Below, one piece after another: positions 1 to 10,544 of a DNA stretch of 60,000 bases. The translations under genes were made by a program, and so were the position numbers. Under the pieces are notes generated by a model. That model did no database searches, was not told where the DNA came from, and saw only the letters and a program-made list of their open reading frames with translations. This DNA is from Symsagittifera roscoffensis (Eukaryota > Xenacoelomorpha > Acoela > Convolutidae): contig NC_087067.1 of the NCBI RefSeq assembly GCF_963678635.1, positions 49,780,233-49,840,232 on the forward strand, in the 5' to 3' direction. Every line of letters begins with the position of its first letter. Positions within the stretch are counted from its first letter, which is position 1.

Positions 1-773
1 TTCTAGAGCCAGAATTTACTTCTGTTACCAAAACTGACCAGTATTAAACTTATCTAGTTATATTATCTAATTCTTGAGTTGCTTACCAATTTAATTACTC
101 CTTGTACTCGAGTGCATCAACATGTGAGTACCTAATTTAATTTTCTCGAGTGTGTTTTATGATTGTTGTGTTGAGATAAGGCGAGTTTTAGGTTGATCCA
201 TCTGAAATGGATCAAAGTTCCACTGTCCAATAAAAAGTAACTTGACGGATTGTTTCGACCCTGTTTTTAACGGCGTTCATATATTTTGGGTATTTTGAGA
301 CCTAAGTATGGGAACGTTCTTATTTTCTAGAGTGGGGGGATATTTTGGTAGTAGCCTTTAAGCTGTAATGGGTTCTAGTCTCATGTCGCAAGCGAACCGA
401 ATTGGCTCCGACCGTTCTTGAGGTAGAAAAACACAAGAGATAGTGTCCCTGACTCTTGAGCCAATGGTTATAGGGCCTATTTTTCTTAAGCCTTATATGT
501 GACTGAAGTAGGCGACTGTTACAAACATATGCCTCCTTTTCGGAGGTGGCGTTTGCAAATATGGCATTACGTTTGATCGGCCATAATTTGGCAGCGAGGA
601 GGGTAAATTTATGGTGAATACATACAAGTTAGCTGAGCGAGCAATAAACTGAAAATTTTGTTACCATAAAAGAAAACTAATGCAACGAATAATGTGTTTA
701 GTAATTAAAGTGTTTCTTCTTCTTCATAAGTCATGAGTTTCAGGTTTTTGTGGTTTTGAGTAAATTGTTTACT
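1..773. other. Upstream region of the PHD-finger gene, no gene seen
   Basis: No convincing coding sequence lies here. An in-frame stop at 702-704 precedes the first in-frame ATG at 774. A nine-codon upstream ORF (ATG at 733, TGA at 757) ends just before that ATG. The TTTCAG at 738-743 could instead be a splice acceptor joining an unseen 5' exon. A small hairpin (GCCTCC / GGAGG) sits near 530-550. Confidence 0.5.
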
Positions 774-1220
774 ATGCGAAAAAGCGGTCGAGCATCCACC
801 AAACCAGAGCTGTTCCAAGTGTCAGTTGCCAATGAGAAGCAGAGAGAACTACAGGCAAAACAAGCAGCTAAACATGAACAAAGCTCGTCCAGCGAACAAA
901 TTGCAGATAATGGTGGCCAGAAACTTCCTCCGGTAGATGTGCGCTGCTTCAAAGAAACCAATCCTGAAGCGAAGTGTATTTTGTGCAAGAAAACTAATGA
1001 GGATGAGATGTTGTGGGGTGAGCTGTTATCCTGTTATGACCCGGAAGAGATGAAAAAGTTAGGGATGGGACCAGAGCAGCTGAGCAGTAAAGCACAGAAA
1101 GGGAATTCAGTGTATGGCCAGTTGAGTGCGACTTCAGTTCACTATGGGTGTCTGTTGAGTGCGTGTAATCTGTGGCAAAAGGGAAACGATACTCTGCAGC
1201 TAAAAGGATTTCTAGTCTCG
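774..1220 (+). CDS. PHD-finger gene exon 1 (start codon, C2HC knuckle)
   Basis: ATG at 774 is the first in-frame ATG after the stop at 702. The exon encodes residues 1-149 and ends in phase 0 before GTAAGT at 1221. Zinc ligands CILC (68-71) and HYGC (123-126), then LWQKG, match the start of the extended PHD of G2E3/PHF7. The first 55 residues are low-complexity and Gln/Lys-rich. Confidence 0.8.
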
Positions 1221-4200
1221 GTAAGTCCCATCAATCTACTACTTCTCAAAGTTCACCAGCATTAATAATTGTGATTTCATTTTTTGGTTTACCTCTTACA
1301 GATCTTTAAATAATCATCAAGTTTTTTTTCGTAAGCTTCACAGCAACAATTTGTTTCTCTGAAAACATGCGTGTAATAACTGTTATAAATTTTCTTCGCG
1401 AGTAATTACTGCAATACATGTGGAATTACTGTGAAAGGAATTGGAATCAACAGAACCCTTGCTCATGGACTTTTATTTATGTTTGTGAAAACTGTCGTGC
1501 AAACCCTAGAACTTAAACAGTGGGGCTAACACCCCGGTGGTGTTTCCACCAAGTCATAAAATAATAGTGCAGTTTTTTGATTTCTTATCTTGTGATTTTG
1601 TTGTTTATATAGCACTTCATTCTATTCTGGATCGCATGAAACTTAAATTGTAAAATGTTGAGGATTTTAAAACTGTTTTCTAAAGTAACTCATCAGTGTT
1701 TAAATGTTTTTACAGATGAGGATAGTAAGAAAATTTTTCAAAACGTAGCAAAAAAGGTGCACTTAGAAAACCAAGCATGCATTCGTAACGCTTAAGAGTA
1801 AACGGGCCAGCAGTTTTTGTGGGCTCTTTTCAGAATGACGACGATATTTTGAATATCTCTTTTGGTTACAATATCCTAATTTAAAAAAGTGTCCGAACCA
1901 TGAGTGTCAAACCATCATTCAATATAAGAGAACATAGCACAAATAACAACTAAAAAGGAAGAACGGTATCTTGAATTCGAACTTCTTCGTCCCATTACTG
2001 TATAAGCTATAACAAAGAATTATTTATATTTCACATTGTTTGCAGGATGTGCGAAGTGAGAGCAGGAGGTGCAGTCGTGAAGTGTGTGTGTTCTGTGGAC
2101 AGAAGGGGGCAGTGGTGGGATGCTGTTTGAAGAAATGCAAACGGATGTTCCACTTCCCCTGTGCACTAGCCAGCGATAAGTGCATCACTGAGTTTTTTGG
2201 CTGCTACAACTCTTACTGCGACTTACATTCTGAGCCACAGCAAATTCCACCTCCGGGTTAGAAAACGATTGAATCAAAGTTTTTTTTTTTTTAAAAAACA
2301 ACCTTTTATGAATCCACCTGCTTTTTGTTAATCGCCCCTCTTTGAAAATCATTTTAGACGATTATTTCAACTTGTCAAAATTTATTTCAAATTGAGCACG
2401 TTGAGGTTAAAATAGATTTTGAAGGTCTGAACTAGTAATAGAAGTCGTAGGAGGAGACAATAAAAGACCGGAATACTAGCTATTCAGAAATCGAATTTCC
2501 CAGATTTGGATGCGTCGTTATTGTGAGACGATTAAGAATGATTTGTGTGTTCCAGAGGAGGATGAGATTTGCTCTTTCTGCGTGGAGCCACTCGTGGGAG
2601 AAGAGAGAAGACTTTTCTGTGCAGAGTGCTGTGGAAATGTACTACATACTTCATGTCTCCGGCCTTATGTCTACAATGCAGGTCAGTCACAACGCCTTGA
2701 CCCATTTGAACTAACAGGGTTATAAAAAAAGTCTTATATATCCAAGAGCCAAGGATGGTTGAGATACTCTGAAAGCCTATAAACGACCCAAAGAGGAAAC
2801 AGCGTTCTTAGGGTTCTTCCAGGATATAAACTGCAATAGTAAAACTTTGAATGATGTTCGTGTATTGCTTATGAACGTGAATAAATGTTATTTCAAATGA
2901 GTGGGTTGTTAAATGAACTATTGTATAAATGAGTGTAGTCTATCATATGATTTGTTTTGTAATGTTTTGTGAAGGCATGTACTACCTGAAGTGTCCCTTC
3001 TGTCAGAATGTGAGGAGGTTCAAGGAGCTTGTGTCCATGTATTCTGGCATCCACATCCCTACCAGGGAGCCCACCTACGAGAACCATGACCGAATGGTAG
3101 TCGAGCTAGTCTGCTGCTACGAACACTGCCCGGACCCTGACTTGTAAGTCACGCTTCATGTTGAAACTTTGCTGTAAAGATGGGGTAACTCGTATGAATA
3201 AGATGCAATATACGTTCAAAAACGATGATCCTGTGGAGTAAAAACTTTTGTTGACAAGAGTAAAAACTTTTGACTAGCTCGAAAGGGGTTACAATAAGGT
3301 CAACCTTCATAAACTTATGCATATATATATATTTAATAAATTAGGATTAATGGAAACATTGGAATATCGGCCTCAAAAATGTAAAAACACAAGAAGTGAA
3401 GCTTACATTCGTTTTTTGTGTTATTAAGATTGCAAAAATATATTTCAAATATCTCTTCATGCTTAAAATCTAAGTGTTTCGCTCTTTTTTCAACTTTGAC
3501 AGTGTGTTGGTTAGGTGTCTGGACAATGAGGACTGGCGTCTAATCAAGTGCACGGTGTGTGGGAGTAGGGCGATGCATGTGATGTGTGTGGCCAAGGCAT
3601 TCTCCCACTCCCGCTTCATCTGTCCCGACTGTGGGGACAACGACGCCACAGAGGCGTGCTACAGACTACAAGTCAGGTACGTCATACAGTTTAGTCCAGT
3701 CTTAAAACATGTATCCACTTATGATTGAAAGCATATCGATTGTTGTAAATCAGTTTGAAAAAAATGGCAAACAGGAGGGGCTATAATTTGTTGCTTGTAG
3801 ACTTTATTGGGTTCTAAATTTTATGTGCGAATTTTCCACTCCACTTTTCCTAACTGAAAAAAAAGAAGTAATAGAAGCTAAGGTAAAATGCTCAAGAGGA
3901 GCTAAAGAGCTCTTTTACAAATATAGCGTACATATAATGAAAACCAAGGACCGCCGAGCAATCTCGAACAACATTGCCTGTAGACAAACCACGTACCCAG
4001 TTTGAAACAAAATAGCCATAAAAGATATCCATTAAAAAAATTTTAACATCTTTGTTACAGTGAAAGATATACTGTTTCTACTCGTCCGATGTTTCAAAGA
4101 TTGGGTGAATTTTTTTCACCCTGCCTTTCCTTAAGTGTCAATTAATGGTTGTGAAGACACTTAAGTATGTCGTGTTGATTTTAAGAGTAATGAACGTAGT

Positions 4201-7200
4201 GAGCACTCTCATATAGGTCTTGCTGATTTTTTTGTTTTTTTCTTTCAGCAAAAAGTTTTTAAATTTTCTTCACGCTCAGTTTTGGGTTTTCGCGGCTTGA
4301 TTTGTGATTTCTTTCTAAGTTCAGTGCATTCCCATTGTTAAGAAGAAGGCAAACTCTACTATCGAACAGCAAGTGTAAAGGTCAGAAAAATATGATCGAC
4401 TTCTGATTTCGAAACTGGAAATTAATTATCAGATTTCCCTGCGAAATAAAAGTTTTACGTATTGATCCAGTTTTCTCAAATTGGGTTAATTTAAACAAAA
4501 AAGTCTCCATCATAAATTGTGCTACAAATTCAAAGAGCTTGAAGGCCATCCATTTTTTTCGAAATTCAAAAGTTGAAGGCTCTTGAAAAAACAAGTCAGT
4601 TTTTTTTCAGTTTACTCGTGTTTATTACTCTTTTCCAACTGTTAGTTGGCTATGTTTTATCAGTAAAACAATTTAAAAGTTGTTCACATTCAATTGTTTT
4701 ATCGCGACTTGCTTTTTGATTACTTTTATGTTCAGTTCAAATTAATATGCTAAAAAGAAGGCTAAACCTGCTGTCCAATTGCGAAAGCGCAAATGGCTCA
4801 AAAAGATGTGATTTCAGAATTCCCTGCGGACTAGTGTTATTTATTGATCAAGTTTTTTGAAATTGGGTTAGTTTTGATATTCAATCATTTTTTTGCCTCT
4901 TTGAGCTCATTTACAATTTATCGAATGTTTGTCTTGAAATCCTTGTTGATTTTGAAACAATCAATATTTTTTTGCTAATTTTTGGTTCAGCTGGAGTCAA
5001 CCCGAATTTGGTCGTTTTAGTACACGCCCTTCAGTTTCGAAATTATTTTACGCGAAAGAAGTGTAATTGCCTACACTTGCAATCCAACAAAACGTTGAAA
5101 CGGAACAGACGGAATTTGATTTTTTCCCAAGTTTGTGTTGGATGATATTCATAAGCAGCCTTAAAAACTCTTGTTAATAATTTACCGCTTAGGTATATCT
5201 GCACTTTTTGAGTTGCACTTAAAATTCATCTGCCAAAAGTTAGGTAAATTGCTCTCTCCAAATACGAATGTGGAAATGGCGCGAAAAACATAAACGACTT
5301 CGTTTCGAAAATGGCGTTTATAATTAAAAGTTTCCAGCAGAATAAAAACTTTAACGATTGAATTTTGAAATTTTTTCAGAATTTATTCTGTTTTTCTATT
5401 TCTTTGCGTTCATTGATCTTTTCAAACTGTCAGTTGACTATGTTTGCAATCTTGATAATTGATGATTTTCTATCTTTTTTCTTTCTTAGTATATTGAAAA
5501 GTTAGCGATATTTTGTTGGCTGTTTTGAAACTCGAGTTGATTCGCAACTATCCATAAAATTTCTATTTAAGGACAGGCTACTTTGCTGTTAATACATCTT
5601 TCTAGTAAATTCTTAAGAAGCCTAAGTTCCTACGATGCCAGTCTTGTTGTGTGTCAAAATAACAATGGAATCCGATGTTAGTTTTTGCCTCCATGAGCAA
5701 AAATCAAATATTGGGGAGGGGCGAAGATAAACCTACATGTTTGGGGGGTCGTGTTGACAATATGTTGGCATTAGTTGTCTTGTTTGATTGTAGGGTGGGG
5801 AGTGGAAGGACAGTGGGCAGGATGTTCCCGTGGCAGTTCCTGGCCATGAAACAACTCCTACACTCTGTTGTCATAAACAATAACAGCACACAGTCACAGC
5901 AGGCGGAAGAGGAGGGCAAAATACTAAGTACAATTAATGGACTATTTCCTTTTATACTTCCACGTGCATACCACCACAACAAACTACATCAAAAATAAGA
6001 TACCTGGGGTGCTGTGCTATGCAGTAGCGGATTTAGGGGGGTCGGCGGGGATGAGGGGAAGGACGCCCAGATCCCCCCTCAGGGGTTCGACCCCCTGCCA
6101 ACCCAAAGGGTCCCCACTTTGTACTATTTGAGATATCCTTTTTTGGCTGACTGACCGTAAAGTTTTCTAAAGGCGCCTTCGGTGCCAAGCTACGCTTACT
6201 TTTAGGGGGAGCGCGCGCCAAGAAAACGCGATTTTTTGGTCGAAGTTTTCCAAAAAGTGCATAAAAACGCCTTTTTGGCCTGTTTTTCACAAATTTGCCT
6301 GTGGCGCAGAAAATTTTGTCAAATTAGGGTCTTAATAGTTATTTGCGAAAGCTCAGAAAATCAATTTGGTCAACCTAAAAAAAATAGGTCGACAAAGTTT
6401 TAATTTTTTTTTGAAAATCCGGCCCCCCTCGAAGTTCCTAGATCCGCGCCTGGTGCTATGTTTTTTTAATAAGTGTCTTTGTGAGCCGGGGAGTTTTGGG
6501 CTGCTAATGACAGTTTGGCGGGGCTTTTTTCTTACTAGGCTGGAAGATATTTTTTATGGAAAAGCTCCCAATTTCACTTTTTTTTCTAGGAGCAACAGAG
6601 CAGAAAAACGGAGAGAATCAATCAAAGAGGAACAGCAGAAACAAACAGACGAAGAGGAAAAGCAAGAGAGAATTTGATAGAGATGAGATTGAGTTTGAGA
6701 AGAGGGGCACGAAAGAGTTGTTGGGGGAGGTGGAGGTCAGTTCAGACGAAGATGACGAAGGGGAGGGGGACAATGACAGACAGCAGCAGAGTAGGATGAG
6801 TTCAGCTTCCCACTCTTCTCCATTGGATGTATCTTACGACGAGGTACTAGTTGCGGCCAACAAATTCTTATTAGTTGTTCTTATTATTATAAAAATAGAG
6901 TTGTTTATTTGTTTACACTAGCGAACAGCGTAGTGTATTCTTTTTCTAACCTAACTCGCATATAAAAGTGTTCTCTTATTTGGAAATTTTATAGCATCTG
7001 TTATATGGAAATGGCATAGCATCTGTTCTCTGCTTTATTTGTGGCTAGTGTTTGGTGACTAATAAGCGTCCGTGGTGAGTGTGCGTTTTAATCTCTAGGT
7101 AGAGGTATGATATCTAGCCGTATGATAGTTGATGCCCTTTAGACAATTTTCCAACACTTCAATTGACGTAGGTTATGTCATGGATTTTTTCGGGTGTTTT

Positions 7201-10024
7201 TTATTAGAAACCACATTTTAAAGAGTAATGAACGTAGTGAAGACTCTTATATAGGTTTTGCTGATATTTTTTTCAGGAAAAAATCTTAAAATTTTGACTT
7301 AAGTATATTGAAATTCATCTGCTGAAATGCTATTGAAATTCATCTGCTGAAAGTGACGTAAATAGCACTCTCCAAATACAAACGTGGAAATGGCGCAAAA
7401 AAACGTGAACGATTTCTAGTTTCGAAAGTGAAATTTAATTTTTAGATTTCCATCGGAATAAAAACTTTACCTGTTGATCCAGTTTTCTCAAATTTGGTAA
7501 ATGTTATCAAAAAGGGCCAATCATAAATCGTTCTAGAAATTCATTTTTTTATGTTTACTTGCGTTCATTACTCTTTTCCAATCTTCGATAGGCTGTTTTA
7601 TAAACTAGATATAAACAGTTTATATATTGCAGGTACCCTCAGATTCTGAAAGTGAGGAGGCAGCTAGACGAAAAAGTGAAGAAGTCACAATTGACAAGAC
7701 AGAAGAAACAGACTCCAGTAAAGCGAGTGGGAGAAAACGGAAGCGTAACAAGCATGTTTTCTCGAAGCAACCCAAAGCCAAAAAGGTGGAACCACAAAGT
7801 CGTTCGAAGCAACAGAATAAAATTCCTGTCTCAAAGCTAAAAAGTGTGTCTAAAAAACAGAAAGAAGAGGTTAAAGTAAATGCAAAATCCGTTAGTATAA
7901 AGAAGCCTGTTGAAGAGAAAGTTAGAGATTCTAAATCACAGAAAGCTGAAAAATGGGACGTTGGTTCAAAACCAAGCAGTGTGTCCCCATCAGATGTCAG
8001 CATCAGTTCGAAAGAGAACCACAAACCGGGATCCTCAAAAGTCCTCAAAGTGACCAGGCAATCTGAATCTCCGAAATCTTCCAAAGCCATTAGTTTGGAT
8101 GAGTCTGAAACGGCGTCTAGCACCACGAAGCAGCAGTTTAGTGAGGGCTTGAGGAGAGGGAGGAGTAAGCAAGAGGCTAGAGAGTGTGAAGTGGTGGATT
8201 TGCGAGATTTGATCTCATCGCGAGATAGTGACTCAGACTCATCTGATATTGTCTGCCTGACCGAGTTCGTAAGTTGGTTGACTCATAAATAAACATAGTT
8301 TTGTTTACCGCATAGAGTTTTGTTTACCGTATAGAGTTTTGTTTACCGCCTTTCTTCTCACAAAAAGCTTTCTTTAAGAACGGTTGCACTGGATCTGAAA
8401 TGAGTTTTATTTATGACAGGTTTTTCAGATTTGCTTTCTCGGATCTGGCATTTTTTGTGCCTCCAGATTAAGTTACATGATTTACAGTGGACCAGGGTTA
8501 CCGAATGAAGGCAGTTTATCTCTGGAAATCCTCAAGATTCTGAATTTTTTATGGTTTTGTAGGTGAGATTGGCTGAAAATGAGTCGCCCAAAGGAGTATT
8601 GGGGAAGGCGACTCTGTTCCAGCGACCAATGAAAGACGAGCAGAACATGCGCCAAGTGGTGGTCAGCAGGACCAGCATGGAATCCAAGTCAATACAAACG
8701 ATTCCTGTCACAATTACAGACATTTCAACTGGCCATAGCAAGTCACCGTTTAAGGCGAGAGCTCATTTTGATTGCAATTAAATTTCAGATTGAGTCCCAA
8801 GGTAATTTGGGTAATTTTGAACTACCGGCCCTTAATTGTTTGTGCCTATATGCACCGTGTTTGAGAGGTGGCGAAAGTTCACAAGAGAACTGTTGTCAAT
8901 TTTAGCAGCAATATTGTATGGGGCGCATTCATTTTTTTTGCTGATAGTTAGTAGGATGTTTCACATGGTCGTTTCAGGAGATATCAGAAGTTCAATTTGG
9001 TTTGGTAAAACAAAAAGTAACTATTTTCTCAGTTTGGCCAGCCAACTAATGGAAAGGGATTGCTATAATTAAATAAGATAACTGTTGTTTCTGCAGGGTG
9101 CGGAGAAGTTCCACTTCGAGATGACCCCTGAGAGACGGAGCACAAGAGGGACAGTGTTGGCGCCCCTCTCCCTCCCAACCAACTTGCCACCCACATCCGG
9201 GAGGTCTCCACTCTCACTCAGAGTACACAGTCTCGACAAAAACAATGACGTAAGAAGATGATAAATTTGATACTAAATTTTCCTTGCAGGTGTTAATGTT
9301 AACAATATTAAGGAACACGTATTAAATTTTTAATGAAGCTAACTTATTTTAAAATGTTTTTTTTTCATCAAGTGTTAATGAAATTGAAAGAAAAATTTTT
9401 TAAGAGTAACGAACGGAATGAGTACGCTTATATAGGTCTTGCTGATTTTTTTTTTTTTTATTATTCGCGTTTTGAGTTGTGATTTCTTTTTAAGTTCAGT
9501 GCATCATTTCTATTGTTAAAAGGAAGGCAAACTCCGCTATCGAACAGCAAAAGTGTAAAAGTCACGAAAAACGTGATCGACTTCTGATTTCGAAAATGGA
9601 AATTAATTATCAGATTTCCCCTCGAAATAAAAATTTTACCATTTGATTCAGTTTTCTCAAATTTTTTGTTAATTTTATTTAAAAATTGTCAATCATAAAT
9701 TCTTCTATAAATTTCGAGACCTTTAATTCCATCTTTTTTTCTTCGAAATTCAAAAGTTGAAGGTTTTCGAAAAAACAAGTCATTTTTTTTACAGTTTCCT
9801 TGCGTTCATTACTCTTTTCCAACCCTACTTGTTAGTTGGCTATGTTTATTATTGAGTTCAACATTTCATCAACCAAAAATTTAACTCGAAACTGTTTTGT
9901 TTTTGATCAGAACGAGAGTGGGACAGTGTTGTACAGTAGTCGCTTAAGGAAGAGTCCCCGGCCGAGAGGATTCGCTCTCAACTGCGAAATAAACAGAATA
10001 TCACCACAACATCACACATACTGA
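774..10024 (+). CDS. PHF7/G2E3-like triple PHD-finger protein, 11 exons, 869 residues
   Basis: Exons are 774-1220, 2046-2256, 2556-2681, 2975-3143, 3503-3676, 5794-5927, 6590-6843, 7633-8268, 8563-8754, 9097-9249 and 9911-10024. All junction phases agree and the sum is 2610 nt (869 codons plus stop). The N-terminal 376 residues follow the PHF7/G2E3 order: C2HC pre-PHD knuckle (C68, C71, H123, C126), extended PHD (C163 to H210), RING-like PHD (C225, C228, C241, C244, H250, C253, C268, C271), then a third PHD with the RCLDNEDWRLIKCTVC stretch. In mammals these proteins are nuclear chromatin or ubiquitin-ligase factors. Here no HECT domain follows. Residues about 420-869 are a disordered, basic Ser/Lys/Glu-rich tail. 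Family assignment is strong, but whether it is an orthologue of PHF7 or of G2E3 is not settled. A nuclear histone-reading or ubiquitin-ligase role is inferred. Confidence 0.85.
2046..2256 (+). CDS. PHD-finger gene exon 2 (extended PHD core)
   Basis: The exon follows TTTGCAG and encodes residues 150-219 plus one base. CVFC, CKRMFHFPC and CDLH supply the C-x2-C, C-x4-H-x2-C and C-x2-H ligands of an extended PHD. The donor is GTTAGA at 2257 in phase 1. This phase forces the exon 3 acceptor to 2555 rather than the CAG at 2503. Confidence 0.85.
2556..2681 (+). CDS. PHD-finger gene exon 3 (RING-like PHD, first half)
   Basis: The acceptor GTGTGTTCCAG at 2555 keeps phase 1, whereas the upstream CAG at 2503 would not. 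Residues 220-261 carry CSFC, CAEC and HTSC, the first six ligands of a C4HC3 finger. The donor is GTCAGT at 2682. Confidence 0.85.
2975..3143 (+). CDS. PHD-finger gene exon 4 (end of RING-like PHD)
   Basis: Residues 262-318. CPFC closes the second finger and is followed by a GIHIPTREPTYE stretch very like the PHF7/G2E3 linker (GIHIPERDA type). The donor is GTAAGT at 3144, phase 2. EHCPDPD near the end begins the third finger. Confidence 0.87.
3503..3676 (+). CDS. PHD-finger gene exon 5 (third PHD finger)
   Basis: Acceptor TTTGACAG, donor GTACGT at 3677. Encodes WRLIKCTVCGSRAMHVMC then FICPDC, the third PHD-like finger typical of PHF7/G2E3. The final codon AGG (Arg) is split with exon 6. Confidence 0.87.
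4183..4655. repeat. Intronic TIR repeat, family R1, copy 1
   Basis: Starts AAGAGTAATGAACGTAGTGA and ends with the inverted form (ATTACTCTT at 4624-4632). The following TTCCAACTGTTAGTTGGCTA is shared with copy 3, so the true right edge may lie about 25 bp beyond the inverted repeat. Interior features shared with other copies include ATATAGGTCTTGCTGAT, TTCAGTGCAT and GATTTCGAAA. Non-coding; a MITE-like element in intron 5. Confidence 0.6.
4670..5470. repeat. Diverged R1-related sequence in intron 5
   Basis: Two further degenerate stretches repeat R1 landmarks. Near 4730-4830 are TTCAGTTCAAATTAATATGC, AAGAAGGC and a GATGTGATTTC stretch. Near 5220-5450 are CATCTGCCAAAAGTTAGG, CTCTCCAAATACGAATGTGG and GCGTTCATTGATCTTTTC. 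No clear terminal repeat on the left. Confidence 0.4.
5794..5927 (+). CDS. PHD-finger gene exon 6
   Basis: The acceptor TTTGATTGTAG completes the split Arg codon. Encodes about 45 residues including GRMFPWQFLAMKQLL and a Gln/Glu-rich end, with no domain recognised. The donor GTACAA at 5928 (phase 1) is weak, but the join to exon 7 preserves the frame. Confidence 0.6.
6022..6452 (+). mobile_element. hAT-like MITE (family H), copy A, with 8-bp TSD
   Basis: A 431-bp non-coding element with termini CAGTAGCGGATTTAGG and CCTAGATCCGCGCCTG, flanked by perfect GTGCTATG duplications at 6014-6021 and 6453-6460. Eight-base duplications plus CAGGGGCGGAT-type ends are typical of non-autonomous hAT elements. 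The interior has GGCGCCTTCGG, GAGCGCGCGCC and CAATTTGGTC blocks shared with the other copies. It lies inside intron 6 of the PHD-finger gene. Confidence 0.85.
6590..6843 (+). CDS. PHD-finger gene exon 7 (basic/acidic tail)
   Basis: The acceptor TTTTTTTTCTAG follows a long T tract. In the phase-compatible frame it encodes a Lys/Arg/Gln-rich segment and then an acidic SSDEDDEGEGDND cluster. It ends in phase 0 at GAG before GTACTA. Confidence 0.65.
7221..7605. repeat. Intronic TIR repeat, family R1, copy 2
   Basis: Left end AAGAGTAATGAACGTAGTGA, right inverted end GCGTTCATTACTCTT (7561-7575). The inner segment with CATCTGCTGAAA is doubled near 7315-7350. It sits in intron 7 of the PHD-finger gene. 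Confidence 0.6.
7633..8268 (+). CDS. PHD-finger gene exon 8 (Lys/Ser-rich tail, NLS)
   Basis: 212 codons between TATTGCAG and GTAAGT. Lys, Ser and Glu dominate, and GRKRKRNKH is a probable nuclear-localisation signal. SDSDSSDIVCL near the end resembles a SUMO-interaction-type acidic/hydrophobic patch (weak inference). No folded domain is visible. Confidence 0.75.
8294..8350 (+). repeat. Short tandem repeat, three 19-bp units
   Basis: Three near-identical copies of ATAGAGTTTTGTTTACCGC, just inside intron 8 after exon 8. Confidence 0.8.
8563..8754 (+). CDS. PHD-finger gene exon 9, apparent GC donor
   Basis: Begins right after TTTTGTAG in phase 0 and encodes 64 residues (VRLAENESPKGVLGKA...). 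Exon 10 is open only in phase 0. The only fitting donor near the end of this ORF is AAG|GCGAGA at 8755, a GC-AG intron. GT dinucleotides nearby fall in phase 2, which would put an early stop into exon 10. Confidence 0.55.
9097..9249 (+). CDS. PHD-finger gene exon 10
   Basis: Acceptor TTTCTGCAG, donor GTAAGA at 9250. The 51 codons are open only in this frame and encode a Ser/Pro/Thr-rich tail (TVLAPLSLPTNLPPTSGRSP). Phase 0 at both ends. Confidence 0.65.
9402..9845. repeat. Intronic TIR repeat, family R1, copy 3
   Basis: Left end AAGAGTAACGAACGGAATGA, right inverted end GCGTTCATTACTCTT (9802-9816) followed by the shared GTTAGTTGGCTATG. The interior closely matches copy 1 (GAAGGCAAACTC, ATCGACTTCTGATTTCGAAA). 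Lies in intron 10. Confidence 0.6.
9911..10024 (+). CDS. PHD-finger gene exon 11 (C terminus)
   Basis: Acceptor TTTTGATCAG. 37 codons ending QHHTY and TGA at 10022-10024. Basic RLRKSPRPRG motif. The phase-0 join with exon 10 closes the 869-codon frame. Confidence 0.65.
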   Translation, partial: NESGTVLYSSRLRKSPRPRGFALNCEINRISPQHHTY

Positions 10025-10533
10025 AGTGAAGTGACGCGAACAATTCAGAAGTAGCGTGAAATGATTTCGAACAGCTGGGTTAAAACTTTTTCAAAACAAT
10101 TTTTTGTTGGACTGAGTGATTGTGCACTCAAGTAGAAGATTTATTACAACCAGGCTGCAATTTTGTACCTTTGATTGGAAAATCCCACAAAAACTTAATT
10201 TACCGGATTCACTTCGCAATTGAATGCAAAACGGATCTAATAGCCCTTCTTTAGTCCTTTTCCTAGAAAAAAAATCGCATCTTTTTGATGATGATAAGGA
10301 TTTTAATGGGAATATATCATGATAGTGTTGTGATTTGTGGTTAATTGTATTTTTGCTGTAGCTCTTTTTCTTCCCAAAATGTTGGGAAGCACAAAGCATT
10401 TGCTGTATAATGTTAAAATGAAATAATTTAACTGCTGCAATTAGGCTGTTATTTGTGTATTGATTTTGCTCTGCATTGTGCTTTATTAGTAATTGAACAA
10501 TTTTGTTGAATCATTTTGCTTAATTTAGTTCCT

Positions 10534-10539
10534 AATAAA
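10534..10539 (+). terminator. Candidate poly(A) signal of the PHD-finger gene
   Basis: AATAAA about 510 bp after the TGA. It is the first canonical hexamer downstream, and the intervening stretch has no ORF, so it reads as 3' UTR. Confidence 0.45.
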
Positions 10540-10544
10540 AAAGC

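Noticed and set aside
2504-2555. Acceptor at CAG 2503 for exon 3
   Set aside because: It breaks the phase set by the exon 2 donor and gives an early stop; the acceptor at 2555 restores it.
8836-9072. 78-codon ORF between exons 9 and 10
   Set aside because: Non-ATG start, unlike the tail composition, and its reading would skip the phase-consistent exon 10.
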